Shown: one piece after another, positions 8,909 to 17,488 of the stretch
Position numbering within the stretch: the first letter of the stretch is position 1
Layout: each line of letters begins with the position of its first letter
Origin: Micromonospora endophytica
Lineage (GTDB): Bacteria; Actinomycetota; Actinomycetes; Mycobacteriales; Micromonosporaceae
NCBI RefSeq assembly: GCF_003236305.1
Contig: NZ_POTX01000030.1
Span: 1-39,076, forward strand
Reading direction: 5' to 3'
Length of the DNA stretch: 39,076 nt
The notes under the pieces: model-generated
Told to the model about the DNA's origin: nothing
What the model saw: only the letters and a program-made list of their open reading frames with translations
The model's database searches: none
Program-made: the position numbers and the translations under genes

Positions 8909-10431
8909 CGGGTCTCCTCATCGGGTTGCAGCAGGAAACGGGCGATCCGCTCGCCGATCACGACGGCGGGCATCGCGGTGGTGGCCCGGGGAATGGTCGG
9001 CATGATCGAGCAGTCGGCGACGTAGCAGCCCGCGACGCCGTGCACCTGTCCATCGTGGCCGACGACGGCCCTGGGGTCGGCGGCAGGCCCCATCTTGCAG
9101 GTGCCGACGGGGTGCCAGTAGTTGTCGGGGTTGGCCCGGATGTGGGCGACCAGACTCGCGCGGTCGGCGTACTCCGGCCCCGGCCGCAGCTCGCGTCCGA
9201 CCAGCTCGCGCATTCCGGGCGCGGCGGCGATGGCCCGCAGCTGCTCGACGCCCTCGGCGAGCACCTGGGTGTCATGCCCCTCCGGGTCGGTCAGGAACCG
9301 GTGGTCGATCAGCGGGTTGGTCTCCGGATCACGTGAGCGGATGCGGACGTGCCCCCGGGAGCGCGGCAGCAGGGCGCCGACGCCGCAGCTCCACCGCTTC
9401 TCCTCGCCGCGGTGGGTCGGGCTGTACGGCAGGAAGTGCATGTCGAACCCGTCGGGATCGAACGATGAGGCCGCTTTTGCCATCGCCTGTTCGTCGGGGG
9501 CCCACCCGGTGGCCCGCAGCTGCTGCATGGCCGTGCTCATCGCGTCGGAGCCGGTCCAGCTCATCAGCAGGAACGGTTGGTCGTGCAGGTTCTCCCCGAC
9601 GCCGGGCAGGTCCGCCACGACGTCGACACCGAGTTCCCGGAGCAGGCGCGGATCGCCGATGCCGGAGCGTTGCAGGACCTGTGGCGAGTTGTAGGCGCCG
9701 CCGCAGACCACGACGCGGTCTGCGTGCACGACGTGCCGTTCGCCGTGCCAGAGCACCTCGACGCCGGTGGTCCGGCCGGCGGTGACGAGGACCCGGTCGA
9801 CGTGTGCCGCACCGACGATCCGCAGGTTCGCCAGGTGGCGGACCGGGTCGAGGTAGGCGAAGGCGGTGTTCCACCGGATGCCGTCGACGATGTTGTTGTC
9901 CTCGGGGGCGAATCCGACCGTCTCGTCGAGGTCGTTGAGCGTCTCCAGCTGCGGCAGGCCGATCACGGTGCCACCGTCGTACCAGGCCCGCTGCCAGGGG
10001 GTGAGCTCCTCGGCGCGGTACCGCTTGACCCGCATCATCCGGGTGCCCTCGTCGAAGAGCGGCCGCAGCTCGTCCGCGCTCCAGCCCGGATTGCCTGCGG
10101 CGGCCCAGTCGTCGTAGTCGCGCCGGTGGCCCCAGGTCTGGGTGGTCCCGTTGAAGTCGGAACAACCCCCGATGGCGCGGGCCCGTTCGAAGGCGACCCT
10201 GGTCGGCAGGGTGTCGCCGGAGTCGTAGCCCCAGTCGTGGGAGTGGCCCAGCCGGGTGGCGTCGAGGATGTCCGCGGGCCACCCGGCGGAGCCGAAGGGA
10301 CCGAAGTCCGGCCCGGCCTCCAGTACGAGCGTGTCCACCCCGGCCAGCGCGAGTCTCGCCGCGATGACGTTGCCGCTGGTGCCGCCGCCGACGACGACAG
10401 TCCCCGCTGCCCGGGGCAGATGATCAGGCAT
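8905..10431 (-). CDS. GMC-family FAD oxidoreductase (choline dehydrogenase-like)
   Basis: This flavoenzyme of 508 aa has the FAD-binding VVVGGGTSGNVIAARLA at 12-28 and a LEAGPD strand end near 41. The GMC signature around 80-95 (RAIGGCSDFNGTTQTW) and the C-terminal active-site His440 in HPVGTCKMGP are present. Members oxidise primary alcohols, for example choline, to aldehydes. The second catalytic residue, Asn or His 44 positions later in choline oxidase-type enzymes, is Thr484 here (PRATTAMP), so activity or substrate may differ. ATG at 10431 is preceded by a GGGGGGA ribosome site; GTG at 10446 is an alternative. It lies between a YtcJ-type amidohydrolase gene (24 nt upstream) and UAAP1 (4-nt overlap). 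One idea is that it oxidises an alcohol released from the imported compound; this is inference. Confidence 0.88.
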   Translation of the reverse strand: MPDHLPRAAGTVVVGGGTSGNVIAARLALAGVDTLVLEAGPDFGPFGSAGWPADILDATRLGHSHDWGYDSGDTLPTRVAFERARAIGGCSDFNGTTQTWGHRRDYDDWAAAGNPGWSADELRPLFDEGTRMMRVKRYRAEELTPWQRAWYDGGTVIGLPQLETLNDLDETVGFAPEDNNIVDGIRWNTAFAYLDPVRHLANLRIVGAAHVDRVLVTAGRTTGVEVLWHGERHVVHADRVVVCGGAYNSPQVLQRSGIGDPRLLRELGVDVVADLPGVGENLHDQPFLLMSWTGSDAMSTAMQQLRATGWAPDEQAMAKAASSFDPDGFDMHFLPYSPTHRGEEKRWSCGVGALLPRSRGHVRIRSRDPETNPLIDHRFLTDPEGHDTQVLAEGVEQLRAIAAAPGMRELVGRELRPGPEYADRASLVAHIRANPDNYWHPVGTCKMGPAADPRAVVGHDGQVHGVAGCYVADCSIMPTIPRATTAMPAVVIGERIARFLLQPDEETR

Positions 10432-10455
10432 GCCAGGTCCCCCCACCTGTCCTTG

Positions 10456-12105
10456 TCAGTCCGTGAGTCCGGGTCCGTGCACCACAGTCGCGCCGACCAC
10501 CGTGCGCAGCACCGGGCGCTCGGCGGCCTCGGCCAGCTCCGCCAGCGTCGAACTGAGCGGGTCGACCTCCAGCTCGACCCAGTCGGCGAGGAAGCCGGGT
10601 GCGAGCCGGCCGCGCTCCCGCTCGGCAAAGCAGTAGTACGCCGCCGAGGTGGTGTACATCGCCAACGCCTCCGCCGCGCTGATCGCCTGATCGGGTCCGA
10701 GCGGTCCGCTCCAGCCGCGGACCTGCCGGCTGCGCGCCTGCCACATCCCGAACAGCGGCGACATGGGGAAGTCGGGTCCGTCGGAGCCGCCCGCGACGGT
10801 GACACCGGCGTCGAGCCAGTCGCGCAGCGGCGCGAGTGGGACCTCCTCGCCGAACTGCCTGGCGATGCCGGCGCCGACGCGCCACTGCATCGACGGCTGG
10901 CTGGAGAGAACAACGCCCAGCCGTGCCGCACGGGCCATGTCGGCGCGCGCCGGCCACAGGTACGAGTGCATGATCGAAAATCGCAGGGGCGCAATCGGCC
11001 AACGCGCGTTGACCCGCTCGAAGTGGTCCAGTGCGAGCGTGACGGCGGCGTCGCCGACGGCGTGCACGGCGACGGAGTGGCCGTTCTGCGCGCAGTGCGC
11101 GACGAGTTCGGCGAAGGTGTCGGCGGGACAGGTCAGGTTGCCGTAATAGGCGGGCCGCCCCGGCCACGGCCGGGAGATGAGCGCGGTGCCGAATCCGCCG
11201 GCGCCGTCGAGGTAGATCTTCAGCGGGCCGCGCCGGAAGCGGGAGTCACCGCGACCGGTGCCGACACCCTCGGCGCCGAGCCCGGCGAGAAACCGCGCGG
11301 GTGGCACGGTCGTGTCGGCCAGTGGCATGCCCATCGTGCGCAGGGTCAGCCAGCCCTCGGCTGCCGCCTCCCGATAGACCCGCATCTCCGCCTCGACCAG
11401 GCCGGGCTCGCTGGCGCTGGTGATGCCGAGGCTGTGCAGGTGGGACTGCGCCTGCGCCAAAGCCGCGCGAAGCGCCTGGTGCCCGGGGGCCGGGACGTGG
11501 GCCAGCACCAGTTCGGCGGCGGGACGTTCGACCAGGATCCCGGTCGGCTCGCCGTACGCGTCGCGCTCCAGGTGCCCGCCGGTCGGATCCGGCGTACGGG
11601 CGTCGATGCCGCAGCGCCGCAGGGCCGCCGAGTTGGCGATCGCGTCGTGGGTACGCCGGTCCAGCACGACGGCGGTGCCGCCGGTGACCCGGTCGAGGTC
11701 GTACCGGTTGGGCAGCCTGCCCTCGGCCAGGTCCTCGGCGTGGAAGTGGGCTCCGACGACCGCCCAGTCGAGTTCCGGTCGGTCTGCCAGCCAGGCGCCG
11801 ATCCGCTCGCAGACCTCCTGGATCGAGTTCGCCTCGGCGATGACGAGTCGGCGCTGTTCGATCCCGGTGACCAGGGTGTGCAGGTGGGAGTCGAGAAAAC
11901 CCGGTACCACCACGCCCCGCGCCGCGACCTCGATCGTCTCCGGCGGGGCCGCCGCCCGAACCTCGGCCGCTTCCCCGATCGACAGCACGCGGTCTTCGGC
12001 GACGAGCATCGCCGACGCCAGCGGCATGGCCGGATCCATGGTGTGGATCCGGCCCAGCAGCAGGACAGGTGGGGCCGCGGTCGCCGCGGCCCCACCGTCG
12101 ATCAT
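10456..12105 (-). CDS. YtcJ-like amidohydrolase (amidohydrolase_3), copy A
   Basis: This 549-aa metal-dependent hydrolase has the D-aminoacylase/YtcJ fold. The start of the composite domain is seen in GRIHTMDPA, the metal HxH in LDSHLHTL, the bridging lysine region in LKIYLDGAGG, then HAVGDAA, IMHSYLW and GGSDGPDFP as later metal ligands and catalytic Asp. The family includes N-substituted formamide deformylase (NfdA), so cleavage of an N-acyl or N-formyl bond is a reasonable guess, given the DMFase-like enzyme nearby. ATG at 12105 overlaps the stop of the PotD-like gene (ATGA) and is preferred over an in-frame ATG at 12117. A paralogue with the same order of motifs lies at 32755-34110. No signal peptide is present. 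Confidence 0.85.
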   Translation of the reverse strand: MIDGGAAATAAPPVLLLGRIHTMDPAMPLASAMLVAEDRVLSIGEAAEVRAAAPPETIEVAARGVVVPGFLDSHLHTLVTGIEQRRLVIAEANSIQEVCERIGAWLADRPELDWAVVGAHFHAEDLAEGRLPNRYDLDRVTGGTAVVLDRRTHDAIANSAALRRCGIDARTPDPTGGHLERDAYGEPTGILVERPAAELVLAHVPAPGHQALRAALAQAQSHLHSLGITSASEPGLVEAEMRVYREAAAEGWLTLRTMGMPLADTTVPPARFLAGLGAEGVGTGRGDSRFRRGPLKIYLDGAGGFGTALISRPWPGRPAYYGNLTCPADTFAELVAHCAQNGHSVAVHAVGDAAVTLALDHFERVNARWPIAPLRFSIMHSYLWPARADMARAARLGVVLSSQPSMQWRVGAGIARQFGEEVPLAPLRDWLDAGVTVAGGSDGPDFPMSPLFGMWQARSRQVRGWSGPLGPDQAISAAEALAMYTTSAAYYCFAERERGRLAPGFLADWVELEVDPLSSTLAELAEAAERPVLRTVVGATVVHGPGLTD

Positions 12106-13199
12106 CCTGCGAGCCACTTGGTGTACCAGGCGAGCAGTGCGTCCTGCTGCTTCGACCTGGCCTCGGAGTCCTGGAAGACCACCGACGAATTGCCGGGCGC
12201 GTTGACGATCTTCGCCTTGGTCTCCTCGTCCATGAAGTTGAACGCCTCGGGGTTACCCGGACCGTAGCCGGTCAGCTTGGCGAACGCCGCCTGACGCTCC
12301 GGCTCGTTGAAGACCTTGGCCAGGGCCTGGATGTTCGTCATGTTGGGCGCGCTGGCCGGGATGGCAATCACGTTTGGTGCGACGATCGCCTCGTCGAAGG
12401 AGATGGTGACGTCCAGGCCCTGGTTCTTGAGGGCGACCGCCTGACCGGAGGGGCCGGCCACGACCGCGGCCGTCTTGGAGGTCAGCAGCTGCTGGATCTG
12501 CGGGTAGGAGGTGTAGAAGACCATGTGCGGCCGCAACTCGTCGAGCTTCTTGGTGCACAGGTCCAGGTCGAGCGGGTACAGCTTGTCCGGGGCGATGCCC
12601 GAGGCCAGCTCGGCCATCTCGCAGCCGCTGTCGTAGCTGCCTGGGCTGCCCATCCAGCCGCGCTTGCCGGGGAACTTCTCGACGTCCCAGAAGTCGGCCC
12701 AGGTCTTCGGCCCACCGTTGGGGAAGGTCTCGGTCAGGTACGCCTGGACGTGCCCGACCAGGAAGGTGCCGAACGCGTAGTCACGGATGTTCTCGGGCAG
12801 GTTGGTGTCGCGCCCGACCGAGTCGTCGAGCTTGGCGATGTTGGCCTGGTTCTGGTAGACGACGTCCAGGCCGACGTGGATCGCGTCGTAATCGCCCTTG
12901 CCGCCGGTGAGCATCGTGTTCACGATGGCGTCAACTTCGACTTCGGAGATCACCTTGACGCCGGTGTCCTTGGTGAAGTCGTCGAAGTAGGCGGCGTACC
13001 GGGCCTTGTTGGTGGGGCCGCCGAAGTCGGCCCAGACGATCTGCCCGCTCAGGCTCGACGAGCCGTCGGAACTCCCGGACTCATCGGAGTCCGTGGACGA
13101 GCAACCGGCGAGTACGAGCGCCAGCGCTGTTCCGGCGACAAGCGCCGTGCGCAGTCGCCGGCTCGGGTGGGTCAGGAGTATGCGCAAGGGTTCCTCCAT
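12102..13199 (-). CDS. PotD-like substrate-binding lipoprotein of ABC transporter
   Basis: This extracytoplasmic solute-binding protein of 365 aa resembles spermidine/putrescine-binding PotD/PotF proteins. A signal peptide ends in the lipobox LAGC with Cys33 as lipid-modified residue, followed by an acidic Ser-rich linker. The first binding-lobe strand is IVWADFGGPTNKARY, and a PotD-like YASDYDAI-type region (GKGDYDAIHVGLDVVY) follows. ATG at 13199 is chosen for its signal peptide and the GGAAAG site just upstream. No permease is adjacent; the matching PotB-PotC-PotA set is 16.6 kb away under the same type of operator. It is first in the leftward operon ending with allophanate hydrolase, and three operator copies lie upstream. 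The ligand could be a polyamine-like or guanidino compound; this is not determined. Confidence 0.9.
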   Translation of the reverse strand: MEEPLRILLTHPSRRLRTALVAGTALALVLAGCSSTDSDESGSSDGSSSLSGQIVWADFGGPTNKARYAAYFDDFTKDTGVKVISEVEVDAIVNTMLTGGKGDYDAIHVGLDVVYQNQANIAKLDDSVGRDTNLPENIRDYAFGTFLVGHVQAYLTETFPNGGPKTWADFWDVEKFPGKRGWMGSPGSYDSGCEMAELASGIAPDKLYPLDLDLCTKKLDELRPHMVFYTSYPQIQQLLTSKTAAVVAGPSGQAVALKNQGLDVTISFDEAIVAPNVIAIPASAPNMTNIQALAKVFNEPERQAAFAKLTGYGPGNPEAFNFMDEETKAKIVNAPGNSSVVFQDSEARSKQQDALLAWYTKWLAG

Positions 13200-13245
13200 G
13201 TGCTTTCCGCATGCCTGGGTTGGCTGTCGCAGCAACGCCCCCCGC

Positions 13246-13298
13246 GTTGGATCCATTAGACCTGCGTTTGGATCCCGAACTCAAGATGTGCATCCACA
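13246..13298. promoter_or_regulatory. Triple operator before the PotD-like gene
   Basis: Three palindromic sites lie in series: GTTGGATCCATT (13246-13257), TTTGGATCCCGA (13267-13278) and TGTGCATCCACA (13287-13298). Centres are 21 and 20 bp apart, so all face one side of the helix. The sites begin 47 bp before the PotD-like start codon. The third is the weakest match but is itself a near-perfect palindrome. A further TGTATCCA half-matching site at about 13325-13336 is within the last codons of the amidase gene. Confidence 0.75.
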
Positions 13299-13317
13299 AA
13301 TCCTCGTCTCGGTTCCG

Positions 13318-15585
13318 TTACGTTGGTGTATCCAACACGGGCAGGCCAGCCACAAAACGGTCGAGAACGGTGCCAAGCAGGCGGGATATCTCCGTCTGAC
13401 CGGCCAGGTCGTAGAGCGCACCGGCAAAGGCGATCGACCCGGTCGAGACGACCGCCCCGCCCCCCTCACGCGGCACCAGCACGAGATCGGCGTGCACCCG
13501 AGGGTTACGGGCGCCCCCGAGCACCCGGCTCGTCATGTTGAAGTTCTCCCGCGCCTCAAGCATGTCGTCGCCGTGCCCGACCGAGCTTGCCAGCACCACG
13601 GCATCCGGCGAGGTCCCCAGCAGCGGACTCACGGAGTCGATTTCCAGCCCCGCCGCGCCGCCGGAAACCCCGTACCCGCCAAAGTACTCCCTGGTCAGAC
13701 CCGCGAAGACCCAGGCGACCGCGGGGTCGGTGGCGACCCGCCGGTAGCCGGCGGAAGCGCCCGGATTACCGGCGGCCACGAATCCGACGCCGAAGGTCTT
13801 CTGCGGTGCCCGACCGTTGAACCGCCAGATACCACCCAGATGACCGGTGAAGCCGAGGTGGTACTCCCCCGGCTCAGCCAGCCACGCCTGCGTGCCACCC
13901 CACCGGCGGATCTCGATGACCTGGTCGTCGCAGGGGTCGTAGCCGGTGACCCAGTACATGCCGTTGCCGCCGGTGTAGATCAGCCGCCCGCCGGTGGCGA
14001 CGTACTCCTCGTAGGCCCGCAGCATCTCCAGGCTCGGATACTCCGGATGGGTGCCGGTCAACACCGCGCGGTAGCGCGCCAGCAGACCCACACCCTCGGC
14101 GTGCAGGTCGTGATCGGTGACGATGTCGACCTCCCGGCCGGTGCGGTCCAGCCAGTCGACCAACTGCATGTCGCCGGTGAACTGCCACACCGGCGCGTTG
14201 TGGTCGTAGACCCGCTCGCGCAGCGTCAGCAGCGGCCGGCGCCAGCTCGAATAGCACACCCCCGAACCGTCGGCGTGTGCCTCGTACAGCGAGTACCCCA
14301 ACTCCCGGCGCGCGTCGCGGAACAGCTCGAAGTCGTCGAGCGTCGGCACCATCTGGCTCCACACCTGGGTACGCGGGCTGTCCACCCCCACGTGATCATT
14401 GCCGTACGCGAGGTAGCTGTTGGTGGGCAGCACGAGCAGCACCGGCGCGGTCGCCGTCCCTTCGGGCGGCGCGACGAAGACCGGAACGGTGTCCCGGCCG
14501 CCGGCGGTATCGGTCAGCTCAAGGGCGTAGACGCCGCTGCGCAGCTCCGGCGGAAGCACCAGCTCGCCCTGGAACTGCCAGCCACAGTCGGTCATGTCGT
14601 CACGGTGGAAGTGCAGCGCGGCGTACTGTCGCGCGGCGAACCGGAAGTCGGCGACGTCACCGGTCCAGCCGGAGGAACGCACCGCCCGCTGCGGATGGTG
14701 CACAGCGGTGCCGTGCAGTTCTCCCGGGCCGACATCGGCCACCAGGGCGGTACGGGCGATCCCGGTCGGCCCGATCGCCGCCGCCAGGTCCCAGTGGGCC
14801 AGCAGCGCCGGATGCCGAACCAGCTCGGCGCGCGTTCCGGCAGCGGTGGCATCGGCGACCAGGATCGGGGACTCGATCCGGCCGTCGTAGCACCGCACCG
14901 GCGCACCGGTCGTCCCGGTTCCGGCGCAGGCCCAGAAGAACGGGCCGGCCCCGGGCACCGGGTCGCCGGCAAGAGTCGTCGACGCCGTGTGCGCCGGCGT
15001 CGGTGGGCGTACCACGTGGTTGGCCTCGAAGGTGCCGGCCAGCGCGACCGTCAGCGCGAGCGTACGTCCCGCCCGGCCCCCGATCACCGCCGTCAGCTCG
15101 TACCAGCAGCCGGCCTGGGGTACGAGGCCGGCGACGACTTCGGTCAGGCCGGAACCGGTCGCCACCCGCAGCGTGAAGCGGCCCTCGGCGTCGAGACCCA
15201 CCGCCCAGCCGGAACCCTCCTGCGGGCAGCCGTGGGCGAGCAGTTCCTGGGCACCGTCCCCCGGCCGGGTGGGCATCGCCGCGAGCGACACCACAAGCCC
15301 TTCCGCGCCTGCTCCGGGCAGGTCGTCGACCCGCACGTAGGAGCCGACCACGGTCTGCTGGTCGATCCCGTCCCCACCGATCGGCGCGACGGCGACCACC
15401 CGCTCCTGCCGGCGCTCGACCCCGGCCGACGGGATCGCGAGTGCGCGCAGGCGGACCAGTTCCGCCCGCCACCTGGCGGCCGTCGTGCTGACCGCCAGGC
15501 GCACCGTGTCACCGGGGCGGTAGGAGACCCGGTCGCAGTAGCCCATGACCCCACTGGGCACGAGTACGGGTCGCGGCTCGCTCAC
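13318..15585 (-). CDS. N,N-dimethylformamidase-like amidohydrolase, large subunit
   Basis: The 755-aa protein matches the large subunit of N,N-dimethylformamidase (DmfA2), an iron enzyme splitting dimethylformamide to dimethylamine and formate. It has an N-terminal beta-sandwich part with a lectin-like insert (about 1-370) and a Rossmann-like catalytic part (about 375-720). The candidate iron-site residues, placed from memory of the DMFase structure, are Tyr391 or Tyr394 (TNSYLAY), Tyr434 (LGYSLYE) and Glu515 (THPEYPS), with Asn541 (YTGGN) nearby. The Glu-to-Asn spacing of 26 is as I recall in the family. GTG at 15585 overlaps the small-subunit stop by 4 nt; the longer upstream reading is an artefact of another frame. 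The true substrate may be a larger N-substituted amide. The operon starts with the Rieske reductase gene. Confidence 0.85.
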   Translation of the reverse strand: MSEPRPVLVPSGVMGYCDRVSYRPGDTVRLAVSTTAARWRAELVRLRALAIPSAGVERRQERVVAVAPIGGDGIDQQTVVGSYVRVDDLPGAGAEGLVVSLAAMPTRPGDGAQELLAHGCPQEGSGWAVGLDAEGRFTLRVATGSGLTEVVAGLVPQAGCWYELTAVIGGRAGRTLALTVALAGTFEANHVVRPPTPAHTASTTLAGDPVPGAGPFFWACAGTGTTGAPVRCYDGRIESPILVADATAAGTRAELVRHPALLAHWDLAAAIGPTGIARTALVADVGPGELHGTAVHHPQRAVRSSGWTGDVADFRFAARQYAALHFHRDDMTDCGWQFQGELVLPPELRSGVYALELTDTAGGRDTVPVFVAPPEGTATAPVLLVLPTNSYLAYGNDHVGVDSPRTQVWSQMVPTLDDFELFRDARRELGYSLYEAHADGSGVCYSSWRRPLLTLRERVYDHNAPVWQFTGDMQLVDWLDRTGREVDIVTDHDLHAEGVGLLARYRAVLTGTHPEYPSLEMLRAYEEYVATGGRLIYTGGNGMYWVTGYDPCDDQVIEIRRWGGTQAWLAEPGEYHLGFTGHLGGIWRFNGRAPQKTFGVGFVAAGNPGASAGYRRVATDPAVAWVFAGLTREYFGGYGVSGGAAGLEIDSVSPLLGTSPDAVVLASSVGHGDDMLEARENFNMTSRVLGGARNPRVHADLVLVPREGGGAVVSTGSIAFAGALYDLAGQTEISRLLGTVLDRFVAGLPVLDTPT

Positions 15586-15911
15586 CAGGTCACGCCGTAG
15601 TCGTGCAGCCGGCGGACCAGCACGTCGTACTCCGCCTCGTCCCGGGTGGCGTGGCGCACGCCGTCGACCAGCTGCGGTGGCTCGCCGCGTACCGGCGAAC
15701 GGACGCCTATCGCGAACCCGTCCGGTGTCTTGACGATGAGGTAGCGCGGCTTGTCGGGGTCGGGATTGCGACGTACGAAGTCGTACACGTCGATCAGGTC
15801 GCGGGGGTGGGGCCCGGCGGGACGGGCGGCTGCCTGTGCCATCAGCTGCGCGGTCAGCACCGGCCGGAGCCGGTTCTCCAGGATCCACTCGTCGTGCGGT
15901 GACAGGGCCAT
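15582..15911 (-). CDS. N,N-dimethylformamidase-like small subunit
   Basis: This 109-aa protein precedes and overlaps the large-subunit gene by 4 nt, as the small subunit does in dimethylformamidase operons (DmfA1-DmfA2). It has a helical start (HDEWILENRLRPVLTAQLM, about 5-23) and a small strand-rich part (RYLIVKTPDGFAIGV, about 52-66). ATG at 15911 is preceded by AAGGAG at good distance; a TTG two codons upstream is too close to that site. In the family the small chain binds the large chain and helps stability rather than catalysis. Assignment rests mainly on size, position and the partner; the sequence itself is less diagnostic. It follows the GS-like ligase gene by 50 nt. Confidence 0.75.
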   Translation of the reverse strand: MALSPHDEWILENRLRPVLTAQLMAQAAARPAGPHPRDLIDVYDFVRRNPDPDKPRYLIVKTPDGFAIGVRSPVRGEPPQLVDGVRHATRDEAEYDVLVRRLHDYGVTW

Positions 15912-15961
15912 CGCCAACTTCTCCTTCCACCTCAGCAGCTGCGGGTCAGGATGAATGCGTG

Positions 15962-17488
15962 TCAGAACAGCCCGAAGTACTCCCGCTGCTCCCAGTCCGA
16001 GACGTGCAACAGGTAGCGCTCGTACTCGGTCCGCTTGAGGTGGGCGTACCAGTCGACGACGACGTCGCCCAGCGCCGCGCGGAAGACCTCGTCGGCCTCC
16101 AGCGCGGCCACCGCCTCGCCGAGCGAGCGGGGCAGCGGCGGCGCGGCGGCGGCGTACGGGTTCGTGGTCGGCGGCCGCAGCTCCAGGTCGTGGGTGATGC
16201 CGTCGAGGCCGCTGAGCGCCTGCGCGGCGATGTACAGGTAGGGGTTGGCCGCCGGCTCCCCCGAGCGGTTCTCCAGCCGGGTCGCCGGATCACCCGGGCC
16301 GCCGACGGCCCGCACCATGGCCCCCTTGTTGTCCACCCCCCACGCGACCCGGTCCGGGGCCAGCGAGTGGCTCTGGTAGCGCTTGTAGCCGTTGACCGTC
16401 GGCGTGGTGAACGCCGCCGCCGCGGCGGCGTGGCGCAGGAGCCCCTCCAGGTAGGCGCGACCGGTCGCCGACAGGGGCCCGGCGTCGGCGGTATCGGGCA
16501 CGAACACGCTCCGGCCGGTGCGCAGGTCGGTCAGCGACTGGTGCAGGTGCCAGCCGGTGGAGGCCGTCTCGGCCCCCTGCGGGCGGGACATGAACGTCGC
16601 GTGGAAGCCGTGCCGGCGGGCGATCTGCCGCACCGCGGTGCGGCAGACGACCACCGCGTCGGCGGTCGTCGCCGCGTCGGCCGCCTCCATGGTCAACTCC
16701 AGTTGACTCGGCCCGAACTCCAGCTCGATCGAGCGCAGCGGCAGGTCGAGCGAGGTCAGCCCGGTGTAGAGCGCCTGCACCAGCGGGTCGAGGCCGTCGA
16801 GCGCCTCCTCGTGCAGCAGTTGGGCGCCGGGCGTCGTCGGGCCGACCGGCGCGGGCGCGCCGGGTGCGCCGGGCCGGCCGACCCGGTCGCCGGTGAGCGT
16901 CGCCTCGGCCGCGCGGAAGACGTGGAACTCCAGCTCCGCGCCGACGGTCATCCCGTAACCACGCCCGGCCAACGCGCCCAGTTGATCCCGCAGCAGGCCA
17001 CGGGTGCAGAACGGCACCGCCGAGCCGTCCGGGAAGCGGACGTCACACAGGACCCACCCGGTCCGTTGCGCCCACGGCACGACCCGGAAGGAGCTCGGGT
17101 CCGGCACGAGGACGATGTCGCCGGCACCGGCGAAGCCGGCGACGCCGACCCCCGTGTCGGCGGCGAACACCGGATAGACCGACTTGCCCGAGGTGTCCTT
17201 GAGCAACAGCGAGCTGGGCGCGGTGAGACCCGAGCGCATGGCCGCGGCGACCGCGGACCGGGCGATGGTCTTGCCCCGGACGATCCCGTGCTGGTCGACG
17301 AAGCCGAAGCGGACCATCTCGATGCCGAGCTCGTCGATCACCCGACGCATCTGCGCCGCGGCCGCGTACTGCGCCTCGGTCCACAGGTCGTGTCGGTCGA
17401 TGAAGCCGCCGCGGTCCTTGGCCAACATCGGTCGCGCGCTGGCCCCGCCCCCACCGGAGGCGACGTCGCGCTCGTCGGCGTTACGCAT
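15962..17488 (-). CDS. Glutamine synthetase-like gamma-glutamylamide ligase
   Basis: This 508-aa member of the glutamine synthetase superfamily probably joins an amine to the gamma-carboxyl of glutamate using ATP. The beta-grasp N-domain spans about 45-150 (VRFGFVDQHGIVRGK). The catalytic domain shows the metal Glu residues in GAELEFHVF (183-191), ELEFGPSQLEL (255-265), the His pair in GWHLHQSL (312-319) and the Arg-Glu-Arg set in TRLENRSGEP (403-412). The ending VSDWEQREYFGLF resembles PuuA, GmaS and the aniline or isopropylamine ligases AtdA1/IpuC more than true GlnA. It overlaps the Rieske gene by 8 nt (ATGCGTAA), an arrangement recalling aniline catabolism, where a GS-like ligase works with a Rieske dioxygenase. 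Which amine is used is unknown. Confidence 0.88.
   Translation of the reverse strand: MRNADERDVASGGGGASARPMLAKDRGGFIDRHDLWTEAQYAAAAQMRRVIDELGIEMVRFGFVDQHGIVRGKTIARSAVAAAMRSGLTAPSSLLLKDTSGKSVYPVFAADTGVGVAGFAGAGDIVLVPDPSSFRVVPWAQRTGWVLCDVRFPDGSAVPFCTRGLLRDQLGALAGRGYGMTVGAELEFHVFRAAEATLTGDRVGRPGAPGAPAPVGPTTPGAQLLHEEALDGLDPLVQALYTGLTSLDLPLRSIELEFGPSQLELTMEAADAATTADAVVVCRTAVRQIARRHGFHATFMSRPQGAETASTGWHLHQSLTDLRTGRSVFVPDTADAGPLSATGRAYLEGLLRHAAAAAAFTTPTVNGYKRYQSHSLAPDRVAWGVDNKGAMVRAVGGPGDPATRLENRSGEPAANPYLYIAAQALSGLDGITHDLELRPPTTNPYAAAAPPLPRSLGEAVAALEADEVFRAALGDVVVDWYAHLKRTEYERYLLHVSDWEQREYFGLF

Noticed and set aside
12031..12050. Two GGATCC sequences close together inside the first amidohydrolase gene
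   Set aside because: Their centres are 13 bp apart, not 21, they encode the conserved residues near HTMDPA, and they are not intergenic. I regard them as chance.
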